Under the pieces are notes generated by a model. It made no database searches, was not told the DNA's origin, and saw only the letters and a program-made list of their open reading frames with translations. From assembly GCA_017993835.1 (NCBI GenBank), contig JAGOLX010000014.1:61159-125158 (forward strand): a stretch of 64,000 nt of DNA, in the 5' to 3' direction. Positions 8,881-17,406 of the stretch are shown here, one piece after another. How positions within the stretch are numbered: position 1 is the stretch's first letter; each line of letters begins with the position of its first letter. Origin of the DNA: Phycisphaerae bacterium. Its GTDB lineage: Bacteria > Planctomycetota > Phycisphaerae > Sedimentisphaerales > Anaerobacaceae. The translations under genes were made by a program, and so were the position numbers.

Positions 8881-8986
8881 AGAGGGTCAAGAGGCTCAAG
8901 GGGCTCACATTCCAATTCTTGGTCTTCTTGACCCTCTTGGCCTTCTTGCGAACCCGTCGGCCAGGGTGCGGCGAACGTGAGGTCGC
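8881..8986. repeat. inverted-repeat partner (right) flanking the primase-like gene
   Basis: Reverse complement of 6139-6244, with 8887-8931 identical to the reverse complement of 6195-6239. It begins 23 bases after the primase-like gene stop. Confidence 0.75.
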
Positions 8987-9058
8987 GTAGGGTGGGCTGT
9001 GCCCACCGTCTTGCCAACCCTCGGAGTGAAGAGATTGGTGGGCACAGCCCACCCTACG
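8986..9058. repeat. MITE-like element with 22-bp perfect inverted ends
   Basis: The 22 bases at 8986-9007 (CGTAGGGTGGGCTGTGCCC plus ACC) are the exact reverse complement of 9037-9058, around a 29-base centre. A single arm recurs at 14665-14685. Confidence 0.75.
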
Positions 9059-9377
9059 CGTCTGCGGACGCAGGAATGCTGAGGAGTCCCCCTGCACGAC
9101 GCTGTCATCCCTGAGAAAGCAGGGAGCCGGGAGGCGCGATCTGGTGTTTTTCTCGGACGTTGGGACTTGACGGGACGCCGCCGGGGGTCTAGAATGGGGT
9201 TTTAGATCGTGAGGCAGACGTGATATGGAGGATTGTTGGTGATTTTGTACATGCCATAAACGGTAGTGAGGAGTGTTTCGCGGGGGGAAACAGCAGCACA
9301 TTGGTAGGAAAAAGACGCTTCAGTCGAGCCGTGTGGTGTTCGATGGAAGCGTTATGACGACGCGTAGGAGGTACACC

Positions 9378-11222
9378 ATGTGCAAGAGAGTCGTACTGAT
9401 CGCTGTGGCCGGGCTGGTGCTCGGCGTGCTGGGCGAGGTCCGCGGGCAAGACCCTGCCCTGGTCGGCTGGTGGAAACTGGATGAAGGCGGCGGCGCCGTC
9501 GCGCTGGATTCGTCCGGGCGGGGCATCAACGGGGCCATCGTCAATCCGGCGGGCGGCCTCGGGACCAACGGCGCGGTCTGGGTCGAGGACCCCGAGCGGG
9601 GCACGGTCCTGAGCTTCAACGGGAACGACACGACCGGCGCGTATGTGACCGCGGGCACGATCCCGGCCATGGACCTGGTGAACGACTTCACGTGGATGTT
9701 CTGGTGCAAACAGACCTCCTCGGGGACCGGGCAGGACGACGTGATCATCGGCAACCGGTACGGCGGGACCGCGTCCCCCGAGCAGTTCGTCAAGTTCACG
9801 CAGCGCCGGTTCGAGTACTACAACGCCGACAGCTCCTACGTCAACACCATCACGTATCCGACGGTCATGCCGAACGAGGTGTGGGTACACAACGCGGCGG
9901 TCAAGGACGGCGCGGCGCTGACCTACTATCGCAACGGCAAGAAGGTGCTCTCCTTGACGCTGACCAAGACGATGGACGCCAATCCGTTCTACATCGGCGG
10001 CGATCCACAGGGCGAGCGATGGGCGGGACGCCTGAGCGACGTTCGCCTGTACGAGCGGGCACTGACCGCCGACGAGGTCTTCCAGATCGGCGCGACGCTG
10101 AAGGCCTCCAAGCCCACTCCCGCCAACGGGGCCCTCGCGGTGGACGGGAGCGTTCCACTGCTGCAGTGGACGGCGGGCGCGTCCGCGGTGTTCCATGACG
10201 TGTATCTCGGCGCCGATCCCAACCTGACCGCCGACGATCTCAAGGCGTCTCGTCAGAAGAACGCGCTGTACTACCACATCCCGGGATTCACCGCGGGAAG
10301 CACGTACTACTGGCGGGTCGATGAGATCGAGAAGGACGGCGTCACCGTCTATCCCGGCGACACCTGGACCTTCATGGTTCGCGACGTGGTCGCCTATCAC
10401 CCGACGCCTGCGGACGGGTCGGAGGGCGTCTCCGTCGCGCCGACCTTGACGTGGCTGCCCGCTCTCGGGGCCGCGGGACATCGCCTGTACTTCGGCACGG
10501 ATCCCAACGCGGTCGCCGAAGGCGCTGCGGCCGCCGACCAGGGCGAGGTCGACGCGCTCGATCCGAACTTCGCGCCGGGCGACCTCGACAGCCTGACGAC
10601 CTACTACTGGCGCGTGGACACGACCGTCGCGAGCGGCCTGAAGACCGGCGCGGTCTGGAGCTTCACCACGTGCCAGCCCATCGACGACTTCGAGAGCTAC
10701 ACGGACGACGAGGGCAATCGGATCTACGAGTTCTGGCTCGACGGCTTTTCCGACAAGAGCAGCGGCTCGATGGTCGGCCACTTCGACGCGCCGTTCGCCG
10801 AGCAGGTGATCGTACACGGCGGCGCGCAGTCCATGCCGCTCGACTACAACAATGTCAACGAGCCGTACTACAGCGAGGCGCAGTTCGCGTTCGACTCGGC
10901 CCAGGACTGGACCGATGGTGACGCCGAGGCGCTGGTCCTGTGGGTCCGCGGGTCGAAGACGAACAGTCCGCAGCCGCTGTACCTGCGGATCGAGGACTCC
11001 TCGAAGAAGACCGGGAGCCTCGTCCATCCGGATCCGTCGATCGTGACCGCGACGCAATGGACCGAGTGGAAAATCCCGCTGGCCGAGATTCCGAGTGTGT
11101 CTTTGACGCGGATCAAGACGATATATATCGGAGTCGGCGACCGAGCCAATCCGCAGTCGGATGGGACCGGACTGATCTACATCGACGATGTCGGTCTGAC
11201 CCGGTCCGCGACGGATCTGTAG
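9378..11222 (+). CDS. secreted LamG/Fn3-like protein with Phycisphaerae-type C-terminal domain
   Basis: 614 residues; the chosen ATG follows AGGAGGT (9367-9373), while upstream in-frame starts lack a site. Signal peptide at 1-25 (VVLIAVAGLVLGVLGEVRG). Residues about 27-235 form a LamG/concanavalin-like domain (LVGWWKLDEGGG, FTWMFWCKQ, RLSDVRLYERALTADEV), a sugar- or protein-binding fold. Two Fn3-like units follow, each marked by YYWRVDE/D. The last about 190 residues (from DDFESYTDDEGNRIYEFW to LIYIDDVGLT) match the end of the protein encoded at 11429-14572. It probably binds extracellular polysaccharide; no catalytic motif is seen. No sorting signal is evident. Confidence 0.82.
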   Translation: MCKRVVLIAVAGLVLGVLGEVRGQDPALVGWWKLDEGGGAVALDSSGRGINGAIVNPAGGLGTNGAVWVEDPERGTVLSFNGNDTTGAYVTAGTIPAMDLVNDFTWMFWCKQTSSGTGQDDVIIGNRYGGTASPEQFVKFTQRRFEYYNADSSYVNTITYPTVMPNEVWVHNAAVKDGAALTYYRNGKKVLSLTLTKTMDANPFYIGGDPQGERWAGRLSDVRLYERALTADEVFQIGATLKASKPTPANGALAVDGSVPLLQWTAGASAVFHDVYLGADPNLTADDLKASRQKNALYYHIPGFTAGSTYYWRVDEIEKDGVTVYPGDTWTFMVRDVVAYHPTPADGSEGVSVAPTLTWLPALGAAGHRLYFGTDPNAVAEGAAAADQGEVDALDPNFAPGDLDSLTTYYWRVDTTVASGLKTGAVWSFTTCQPIDDFESYTDDEGNRIYEFWLDGFSDKSSGSMVGHFDAPFAEQVIVHGGAQSMPLDYNNVNEPYYSEAQFAFDSAQDWTDGDAEALVLWVRGSKTNSPQPLYLRIEDSSKKTGSLVHPDPSIVTATQWTEWKIPLAEIPSVSLTRIKTIYIGVGDRANPQSDGTGLIYIDDVGLTRSATDL

Positions 11223-11428
11223 CGCGACGAGAATGTCACTCGTCAACGTCGCTGTCTGTGCTGGCGACCGAGACGTTATGTGACGCAGGTCGCAACGAAA
11301 CGCGTAGTGGTCCAGGGTCCGTCGCCCCGGACTGAGTGGAATGAATGACTGTGCCGACGCGCAGAGAGGACTGTGTGTCGGCGCAGTGTCACATGTGGAC
11401 AACGTTATTTTTTTAAGGAGAAAACAGT

Positions 11429-14400
11429 ATGTGGAAGAAAATTTTCTGTGCGGCTCTCCTGTTGGGGATTTTGGGCGCAACGCAGGCCCAGGCGGTGGAC
11501 CCCACGTGGATTCGGGCTGCGTATTGGGACAGCCGATATCCTACGTGCTGGGCGGGGACTGGCGAGGCAACGCGGGACGCCCTGCAAGCGGCCGGCTATG
11601 AGATCCTCGACGCCGACCAACTGAAGACCTGGATGACCGCGCGGATCAGCGACAAGAAGCTCAGCGTGGTCGTCTTCATCAAGGACTCCGCACCGGACAC
11701 GGTCGTGGAGACCCAGTCATCGGGCTGTACGCTTCGCAAGTACCTCAACGCGGGCGGGAAGATCGTCTGGTATTCGGACATCCCGTTCTACTATCAGGGC
11801 CATGCCGACGGCACGAACACGACCTGGGACACCGCGGGATCGACCGCAGTCCTGGGATTCAATGCCGCCAGCGGGACCTGGGATGTCGGCGCCGCCGCGA
11901 CCATCACCGAAGCGGGCGTCCGCTGGGGTCTGACGCAGACGTGGAACTCGGCCCGTCCAATGTCCGCGAGCGGCATGACCGGTGTGACGGTCCTGGCCAC
12001 CGACAGCAACGGGAACGCACCCGCGTGGGTGAAGCACTTCGCGACGAATGACACGTTCCGCGGCTTCGTCCGTTTCCACGACGTGAGCGGTCAGCCCAAC
12101 GTGAACGACATCATGCGTGTGGCGGAGTACGTCAACCTCCTGGCGAGCAACCCGACGCCGGCCAACGGCGCCACCGGTGTGAGCATGGGCCTGATGCAGT
12201 GGGCCGCGGGCGGTTTCGGCGTGTACCACAACGTCTACATCGGGACCACGCCGGAATTGACCGAAGCCAATCTCGTGAGCAACAAGCAGACCGTTCTGCT
12301 GTACTACTACGCGATGATGCAGCCGGGCGTCACGTACTACTGGCGCGTCGACGAGGTGGAATCCGACGGCGAGGTCCGCACCGGCGAGGTCTGGAAGTTC
12401 ACGTCCGCTCCGACCACCGCCTTCTCGCCCAGCCCGCGAGACGGGGACAAGTGGATCGACGCGGAAGAAGACCTGATCTGGACCGCGGGCCAGGGAGCCT
12501 ACAAACACGCCGTGTACCTCAGCACCGATGAGGCGGCGGTCACCGCACGCGACGCGTCGGCGCTGGTGTCCGCCTCCCAGGTGGCGGCAACCTTCAACCC
12601 GGGCACGCTGCAGGCCGAGACCACCTACTACTGGGCGGTGGACGAGACCACTCTGGCGGGAGTCCTGTCCGCCGGCGATGTCTGGCAGTTCACCACGATC
12701 GGTCCCGACGCCGGCGGCGTCAAGGGCGAGTACTTCAACAACATGACCCTGGACGGAGAGCCCGCTCTGACCCGCACCGATCCGAGCATCAACTTCAGTT
12801 GGGGCGAGGCCACGCCGGGCGATCCGATCCCCGTCGATCTGTTCTCGGTCCGCTGGACGGCCGACCTGGAGATCGCGGTCGCCGACACGTACACCTTCAC
12901 CACGAGCACCGACGACGGCGTTCGCCTGTACCTCAACGACGAGCTGATCATCAACAAGTGGATCGACCAGGGCACGACGAGTTGGTCCAGCACCCCGAAG
13001 TACCTCGAGCCGGGCATTTACACGCTGATCATGGAATACTATGAGAACGGTGGCGGCGCCGTGGCCCAGTTGTCCTGGTCCACGCCGACCGTCGCGCGGA
13101 CGATCATCCCGGGCGGTCCTCTGCAACCTCCGGTCCACGCCAGAGCGGTCTATCCCGCCGACGGCGCGGAGAACACGGCGCAGGACATCGCGCTCGAGTG
13201 GATTGCCGGCGAGAAGGCCACGTATCATCAGGTCTACTTCGGCGACGACCCCAACGCGGTGGCGGCCGCTACGACCGAGACCGCAGGCATCTACTGCGGC
13301 CAGCAGGCCGCGGACGAGACCACGTACGCCACAGGCGAGCTGGAGTGGGGCAAGACCTACTACTGGCGCGTCGATGAGGTCAATCCCACGGACAAGAAGA
13401 GCCCGTGGATCGGCTCCGTCTGGTCCTTCACGACGGCCGACTTCATCCCCGTGGACGACATGGAACGCTACAATGACGTTGACAACCTCATCTACGATTC
13501 CTGGCTGGACGGCTACGTGGACCACAGCAGCGGCTCCGTCGTGGGCAACCTGAATTCTCCGTTCTGTGAGCTGGAGTACGTACACAGCGGAGATCAGGCG
13601 ATGCCGGTGGACTACAACAACGCCGTCACGCCGTACTTCAGCGAGATCGTGCACGAGTTCGATTCCGCGCAGAACTGGACGGTCAACGGCGTCTCGAACC
13701 TGACCCTCTTCTTCCGCGGCTGGCCGCAGAGGTTCGCGGAGACCGCGCCGGGCCAGTACACGATCAGCTCTAACACCGCGGACATCTGGGGCACGGCCGA
13801 CAACTTCCGATTCGTCTACAAGAAGCTCAACGGCAACGGGTCGATTTCGGCCAAGATCGTCAGCATCACCGGCGGCTCGACCACCTGGGCCAAGCCCGGC
13901 GTGATGATCCGCGAGAGCCTGGACCCGTCCTCCACGTATGCATTGATGCACCCGACGCCGGACGGTCGCAGGGCCTTCCAGAACCGTCCGTCCACCGCTG
14001 GCAGCGCCATCTCGGCGCATAGTGCCACCGACGCGATCACCTTGCCGATCTGGGTGAAAGTCGAGCGGTCGGGCAACACGTTTACCGCCTACTACTCTCA
14101 GAACGGCACCACGTGGATCCAACAGCCCGCCGATGAGAATACCGGCACGGACGCGTCGCCCAATCCGCAGACCATCGCAATGGGCAACAGCGTCTACATC
14201 GGCCTGGCCGTGACCAGCAACAACAGTGCCGGCGGCTTCTGCTTTGCCGAGTTCACCGACGTCATCACCACCGGCGGCGCCACCGGCGACTGGACGGTCG
14301 CCAACATCGGCGCCAATCCGGGCAACGACCAGGTTCCGTTGTACGTCGGTTTGGAGGACAGCACCGGGAAGTTCGCGATGAAGACCCATCCGGACGCCGC

Positions 14401-14572
14401 CGCGGTCAATGCGACGGAGTACACCGAGTGGTCGATTCCGCTCACGGACTTCACCGGCGTCAGTCGGACCAAGATCAAGAAGATGTACATTGGAGCAGGC
14501 AATCCGAACAGTCCGACGAAGGGTGGAATCGGTCGGTTCTATATCGATGACATCCGAGTCACGAAACCGTAA
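11429..14572 (+). CDS. secreted multidomain protein: Fn3-like repeats, PA14 and a nested domain
   Basis: 1047 residues; ATG after AAGGAG (11415-11420), signal peptide at 1-22. Residues about 23-235 are unassigned (a ThuA-like fold is possible). Fn3-like units with YYWRVDE or YYWAVDE follow, then a PA14 domain (GVKGEYFNN to VAQLSW, about 430-565), another Fn3-like unit and the C-terminal domain shared with the preceding gene (DDMERYNDVDNLIYDSW to RFYIDDIRV). That last domain is interrupted by about 175 residues resembling DUF1349/concanavalin-like modules (WGTADNFRFVYKKLNGNGSI). Probably an extracellular carbohydrate-binding protein. The upstream gene on the same strand is 206 bases away. Confidence 0.82.
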   Translation: MWKKIFCAALLLGILGATQAQAVDPTWIRAAYWDSRYPTCWAGTGEATRDALQAAGYEILDADQLKTWMTARISDKKLSVVVFIKDSAPDTVVETQSSGCTLRKYLNAGGKIVWYSDIPFYYQGHADGTNTTWDTAGSTAVLGFNAASGTWDVGAAATITEAGVRWGLTQTWNSARPMSASGMTGVTVLATDSNGNAPAWVKHFATNDTFRGFVRFHDVSGQPNVNDIMRVAEYVNLLASNPTPANGATGVSMGLMQWAAGGFGVYHNVYIGTTPELTEANLVSNKQTVLLYYYAMMQPGVTYYWRVDEVESDGEVRTGEVWKFTSAPTTAFSPSPRDGDKWIDAEEDLIWTAGQGAYKHAVYLSTDEAAVTARDASALVSASQVAATFNPGTLQAETTYYWAVDETTLAGVLSAGDVWQFTTIGPDAGGVKGEYFNNMTLDGEPALTRTDPSINFSWGEATPGDPIPVDLFSVRWTADLEIAVADTYTFTTSTDDGVRLYLNDELIINKWIDQGTTSWSSTPKYLEPGIYTLIMEYYENGGGAVAQLSWSTPTVARTIIPGGPLQPPVHARAVYPADGAENTAQDIALEWIAGEKATYHQVYFGDDPNAVAAATTETAGIYCGQQAADETTYATGELEWGKTYYWRVDEVNPTDKKSPWIGSVWSFTTADFIPVDDMERYNDVDNLIYDSWLDGYVDHSSGSVVGNLNSPFCELEYVHSGDQAMPVDYNNAVTPYFSEIVHEFDSAQNWTVNGVSNLTLFFRGWPQRFAETAPGQYTISSNTADIWGTADNFRFVYKKLNGNGSISAKIVSITGGSTTWAKPGVMIRESLDPSSTYALMHPTPDGRRAFQNRPSTAGSAISAHSATDAITLPIWVKVERSGNTFTAYYSQNGTTWIQQPADENTGTDASPNPQTIAMGNSVYIGLAVTSNNSAGGFCFAEFTDVITTGGATGDWTVANIGANPGNDQVPLYVGLEDSTGKFAMKTHPDAAAVNATEYTEWSIPLTDFTGVSRTKIKKMYIGAGNPNSPTKGGIGRFYIDDIRVTKP

Positions 14573-14608
14573 GGATCATCGGATTCGCGATTGACGGTAT
14601 GCAGGAAA

Positions 14609-14648
14609 CCCGAGGCCCGTGCCCGTTTGGCGCGGGCCTCGGCGTTTC
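14609..14648 (+). terminator. rho-independent terminator-like hairpin
   Basis: CCGAGGCCCGTGCC pairs with GGCGCGGGCCTCGG, followed by CGTTTCTG, 36 bases after the preceding stop codon. Confidence 0.7.
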
Positions 14649-14664
14649 TGGGCGTGAGCGGATC

Positions 14665-14685
14665 GGTGGGCACAGCCCACCCTAC
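14665..14685. repeat. single arm of the 8986-9058 repeat
   Basis: GGTGGGCACAGCCCACCCTA plus C matches one arm of the MITE-like element. The leftward gene at 14682-17309 takes its TAG stop codon from this arm, so insertion may have reset the C-terminus (inference). Confidence 0.55.
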
Positions 14686-17309
14686 ATGGATGCGTCTGGA
14701 GCGACGGTGGCAGGCACATCGGACATCGGCCCGATCTCGACGGCCTGGAGGATCGCGCCGTGCTCGTCGCAGCCGACCAGACGGATCTCGATGATTCCGT
14801 GTTCGGGCTCGATGCCGGTGAAGGTGCGGTCGAAGGCCCGGAACAGGCCCCCCGCCGCTTCTGCGACATTCAGCTTGTTGACGACCTTCCTGCCGTTAAG
14901 GAGCACGTCCAGCGTGTGGGTGACTCGCCCGCCGTCTTTGGCTCTCTCCAGGAACGTGTGCAGCGGCGTCTCCGCGAACTTGAGCGTGACATAGCACCTG
15001 CCCGGCCCGACGGTCAGGTTCGCCCACAGTTCCTTGCCGTGGACGCCGTAACGGTAGAGTTCCTCGTCGTCCGTGTTCGCGATGTGCATGCTCCGGCGCT
15101 GAGTCCACCAGGACTGCTCGACGGTATCGGTGCCATAGCCCGTGCGGATCACCCACTCGGTCGCAGGCTTCCACGCATGACCAGCACTGTCGATGTAGTC
15201 GTTCCGCTCGGCGTATCCGAAGATCATCCGCTGCGCGCCGGTCGGGCCGCCGCCGGAGCCGAAGTCGGCGTCGGCGGTCGCGGCACAGTACTGAATGGCG
15301 TCGAGGTAGACGTTCCGCCCGTGCGAAAGGGGATTGCCCTGCCCTCGGGCGATGATCTGGATCTCGTGCCTCCCATCGGGCAGACCGCTGCGGGAGTAGA
15401 GCAGTTGCCGGTGACGCGTCTGCGGATTCCAGCAATCGACGAGCGTGAGCTGCTTGTGCCCGTCGAGGTAGACGTCCGCGAGCCCGCCGCTGGAATCCAC
15501 GCTGCCGAGAAGGCGGACCTGATTGCCGACGAAGGCGAACGTCGCCGAGGCATCCTTTTCTGATGTGACGTGCATCGCGTCGCCGATAGCCTCCGCCTGG
15601 TTTGAAGTCTGCCAGTCGCCCGCGTAGACCAGGCGGTCGTCGTCGATCTGCTGCTGCGGATCGTCCTTCCCGGAAACGACGACGGCGGTTGCCCTATCGT
15701 GTCGGATCTCGACGAGGAAGTCGCCCTGCGGGAGCTTGTGCACTGTAAAGCCGTTGGACTTGAGGTCCGGCCGCTCCGCGAGGGCTTTGCCGTCGCCGAC
15801 AACCGAGATCGGCTCGAACGCCAGTCGCAGCACGTCGCGGGTCTTGGACGGCGCGTCGAACGTCGAGTAGGAGACCTTGTTCTTTTCGTAGACGGCGTGA
15901 TTGACTACCGACGAGCTGCGGACGATGTGGTTCTCCCGCCTGGGACCGAAGAGTCCGGGCGCCCATTTCATCGCTTCGAGCGTCTGGCACAAGGGCCAGG
16001 GGTGCGCGAGGTTGGACCACTCCCCGGTCGCGACGGCCCGGCCGGTCAGGCCATCCCAGACGACGCCGTTCTCGTGGCTGTCATACGTCGCCATAATCAT
16101 CATCCGCCGGCCGATCTCGTACAGGAGGTCGTCGTCCGCCAGGGCCGCGTAGCGCAGCAGCGTCGGGCCCGCCGTGTACTGGTTGTACGAAAGCGAGGTC
16201 CCGCAGCACGTGCAGGATTCCGGCCAGGCCCACGCGCCGCTGTAGACGTCGCCCATCGAGCCCGCGTCGGCGCCGTTGCGATTCATGATGAGCGTGAGCA
16301 TGTTCCGGACATCCGTCTTCCAGTTGCCGAACTCATCGGGATTGGCCAGGATGTAGTCGGCGCACATCGAGACGATGCCGCACTGGACGGGGTTGTCCCA
16401 ATCCCAATACTGGCGTCCCCACGTGTCGTTCTCGATCCAGCGAGGGAGCATGCGGTCTCGCACGTATCGGATGCCCGCGTCGCGGGCCCGGACGATGGCC
16501 CGGTCGCTGCCCGTGTAGCCCAGAGCGATGACTGCGTCGAGGAACTCGCAGATAATCGCGGTCGTACCGGTGAGCTGATCGGACCAATCGACGACCTCGG
16601 GATGCGTGTAACGGTTCCACGGGGGCAGCGTCGGATCGAGGTTGCACTTCTGGGCCAGGACATCGGCCCAGTGCTTCGCGGCTTCGACGTATCGCGGATT
16701 GGAGGTGAGCTTGTAGGCCCGCACAGTCTCCCGACCGACGATGGCACAGAGGTCAAGCTGGTTCCTGGCGCTCGCGTCGCATGGGCCGTAGGCTTTGCCC
16801 TGGGTCGGCGTGCTGATCGGGAAGAGCGACCAGTCATGGTCCGGCGGGGTCTGGGCGTAGTCGAGGATGTAGTCGATGGTCAGCGGGATGTAGACGAAGG
16901 CGATCGGATCGCCGCTGTATTGGTAGTACGAGGTCAATCCCTGGACGATGCTCCACGCCCGCTGGCTGAGATCGCCGCACATCCAGTCGTTCGTCGGCGG
17001 GATGAGGATGGTCCCGTCGTCCCGGATGCTCCAGTGCGAGTTGTAGACAAAGTCGGGGGCCGCCAGGACCGCCTTGTCCGTGCCCACCCACGGATAGCGT
17101 TTGAGCACTTCGACCGCGATCCGCAGTCGCGTGTCGAGCGGACCGTTTAGCCCCTTGCTCCACGGCGCGATCACGCCATGCTCGTCTTCGACCGCCTTGT
17201 GGGCGTAGTAGTTTTCGAGTGTCGTCGCACCGAAGACCGTTGTCGTGACCAGCGACATCAACGCCATCGCAACGATTCGCAAACGATCCCAGAGCAGTCC
17301 ACAAACCAT
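14682..17309 (-). CDS. secreted glycosidase-like protein, alpha/alpha barrel plus malectin-like domain
   Basis: 875 residues; ATG at 17309 follows GGGAG; signal peptide at 1-28 (VAMALMSLVTTTVFG). Residues about 30-430 are helical with a six-hairpin look (LSQRAWSIVQGLTSYYQY, ETVRAYKLTSNPRYVEAAKHW, EFLDAVIALGYTG), as in (alpha/alpha)6 glycosidases or lyases. A beta-rich middle part follows. The end (about 680-870) resembles a malectin/CBM domain (TVGPGRCYVTLKFAETPLH, LNGRKVVNKLNV). I cannot assign a numbered family or substrate. It is tandem and co-oriented with the downstream-facing peptidase-GH172 gene, 97 bases apart, so the two could form one unit. Confidence 0.75.
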   Translation of the reverse strand: MVCGLLWDRLRIVAMALMSLVTTTVFGATTLENYYAHKAVEDEHGVIAPWSKGLNGPLDTRLRIAVEVLKRYPWVGTDKAVLAAPDFVYNSHWSIRDDGTILIPPTNDWMCGDLSQRAWSIVQGLTSYYQYSGDPIAFVYIPLTIDYILDYAQTPPDHDWSLFPISTPTQGKAYGPCDASARNQLDLCAIVGRETVRAYKLTSNPRYVEAAKHWADVLAQKCNLDPTLPPWNRYTHPEVVDWSDQLTGTTAIICEFLDAVIALGYTGSDRAIVRARDAGIRYVRDRMLPRWIENDTWGRQYWDWDNPVQCGIVSMCADYILANPDEFGNWKTDVRNMLTLIMNRNGADAGSMGDVYSGAWAWPESCTCCGTSLSYNQYTAGPTLLRYAALADDDLLYEIGRRMMIMATYDSHENGVVWDGLTGRAVATGEWSNLAHPWPLCQTLEAMKWAPGLFGPRRENHIVRSSSVVNHAVYEKNKVSYSTFDAPSKTRDVLRLAFEPISVVGDGKALAERPDLKSNGFTVHKLPQGDFLVEIRHDRATAVVVSGKDDPQQQIDDDRLVYAGDWQTSNQAEAIGDAMHVTSEKDASATFAFVGNQVRLLGSVDSSGGLADVYLDGHKQLTLVDCWNPQTRHRQLLYSRSGLPDGRHEIQIIARGQGNPLSHGRNVYLDAIQYCAATADADFGSGGGPTGAQRMIFGYAERNDYIDSAGHAWKPATEWVIRTGYGTDTVEQSWWTQRRSMHIANTDDEELYRYGVHGKELWANLTVGPGRCYVTLKFAETPLHTFLERAKDGGRVTHTLDVLLNGRKVVNKLNVAEAAGGLFRAFDRTFTGIEPEHGIIEIRLVGCDEHGAILQAVEIGPMSDVPATVAPDASM

Positions 17310-17325
17310 GTGCGGTCTCCCATCG

Positions 17326-17401
17326 GTTCGTAGTGACGCCGTCAGGCGTTATCTTCTCTCCCTTGCGTAGGAAGATATGCCCTCACGGGCACACTACGAA
17401 C
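17326..17401. repeat. dispersed palindrome with GTTCGTAGTG ends
   Basis: GTTCGTAGTG (17326-17335) and CACTACGAAC (17392-17401) are perfect inverted ends; inside are GACGCCGTCAGGCGTTA and GCCCTCACGGGC hairpins. The same GTTCGTAGTGACGCC start is found inside pstB at 26495. Confidence 0.65.
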
Positions 17402-17406
17402 TGGAG

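Larger units (their letters stand above)
8858..9377. other. 520-bp intergenic region with two repeat elements
   Basis: Holds the right inverted-repeat partner (8881-8986) and a 22-bp perfect inverted repeat (8986-9058). Degenerate REP-like pieces follow (about 9060-9150). From about 9190 an A/T-richer stretch probably contains the promoter of the LamG protein gene. No gene is supported. Confidence 0.6.

Noticed and set aside
11717..14389. 890-codon antisense frame opposite the PA14 protein gene
   Set aside because: Same cause; composition is typical of antisense shadows and no start signal or motif is seen.
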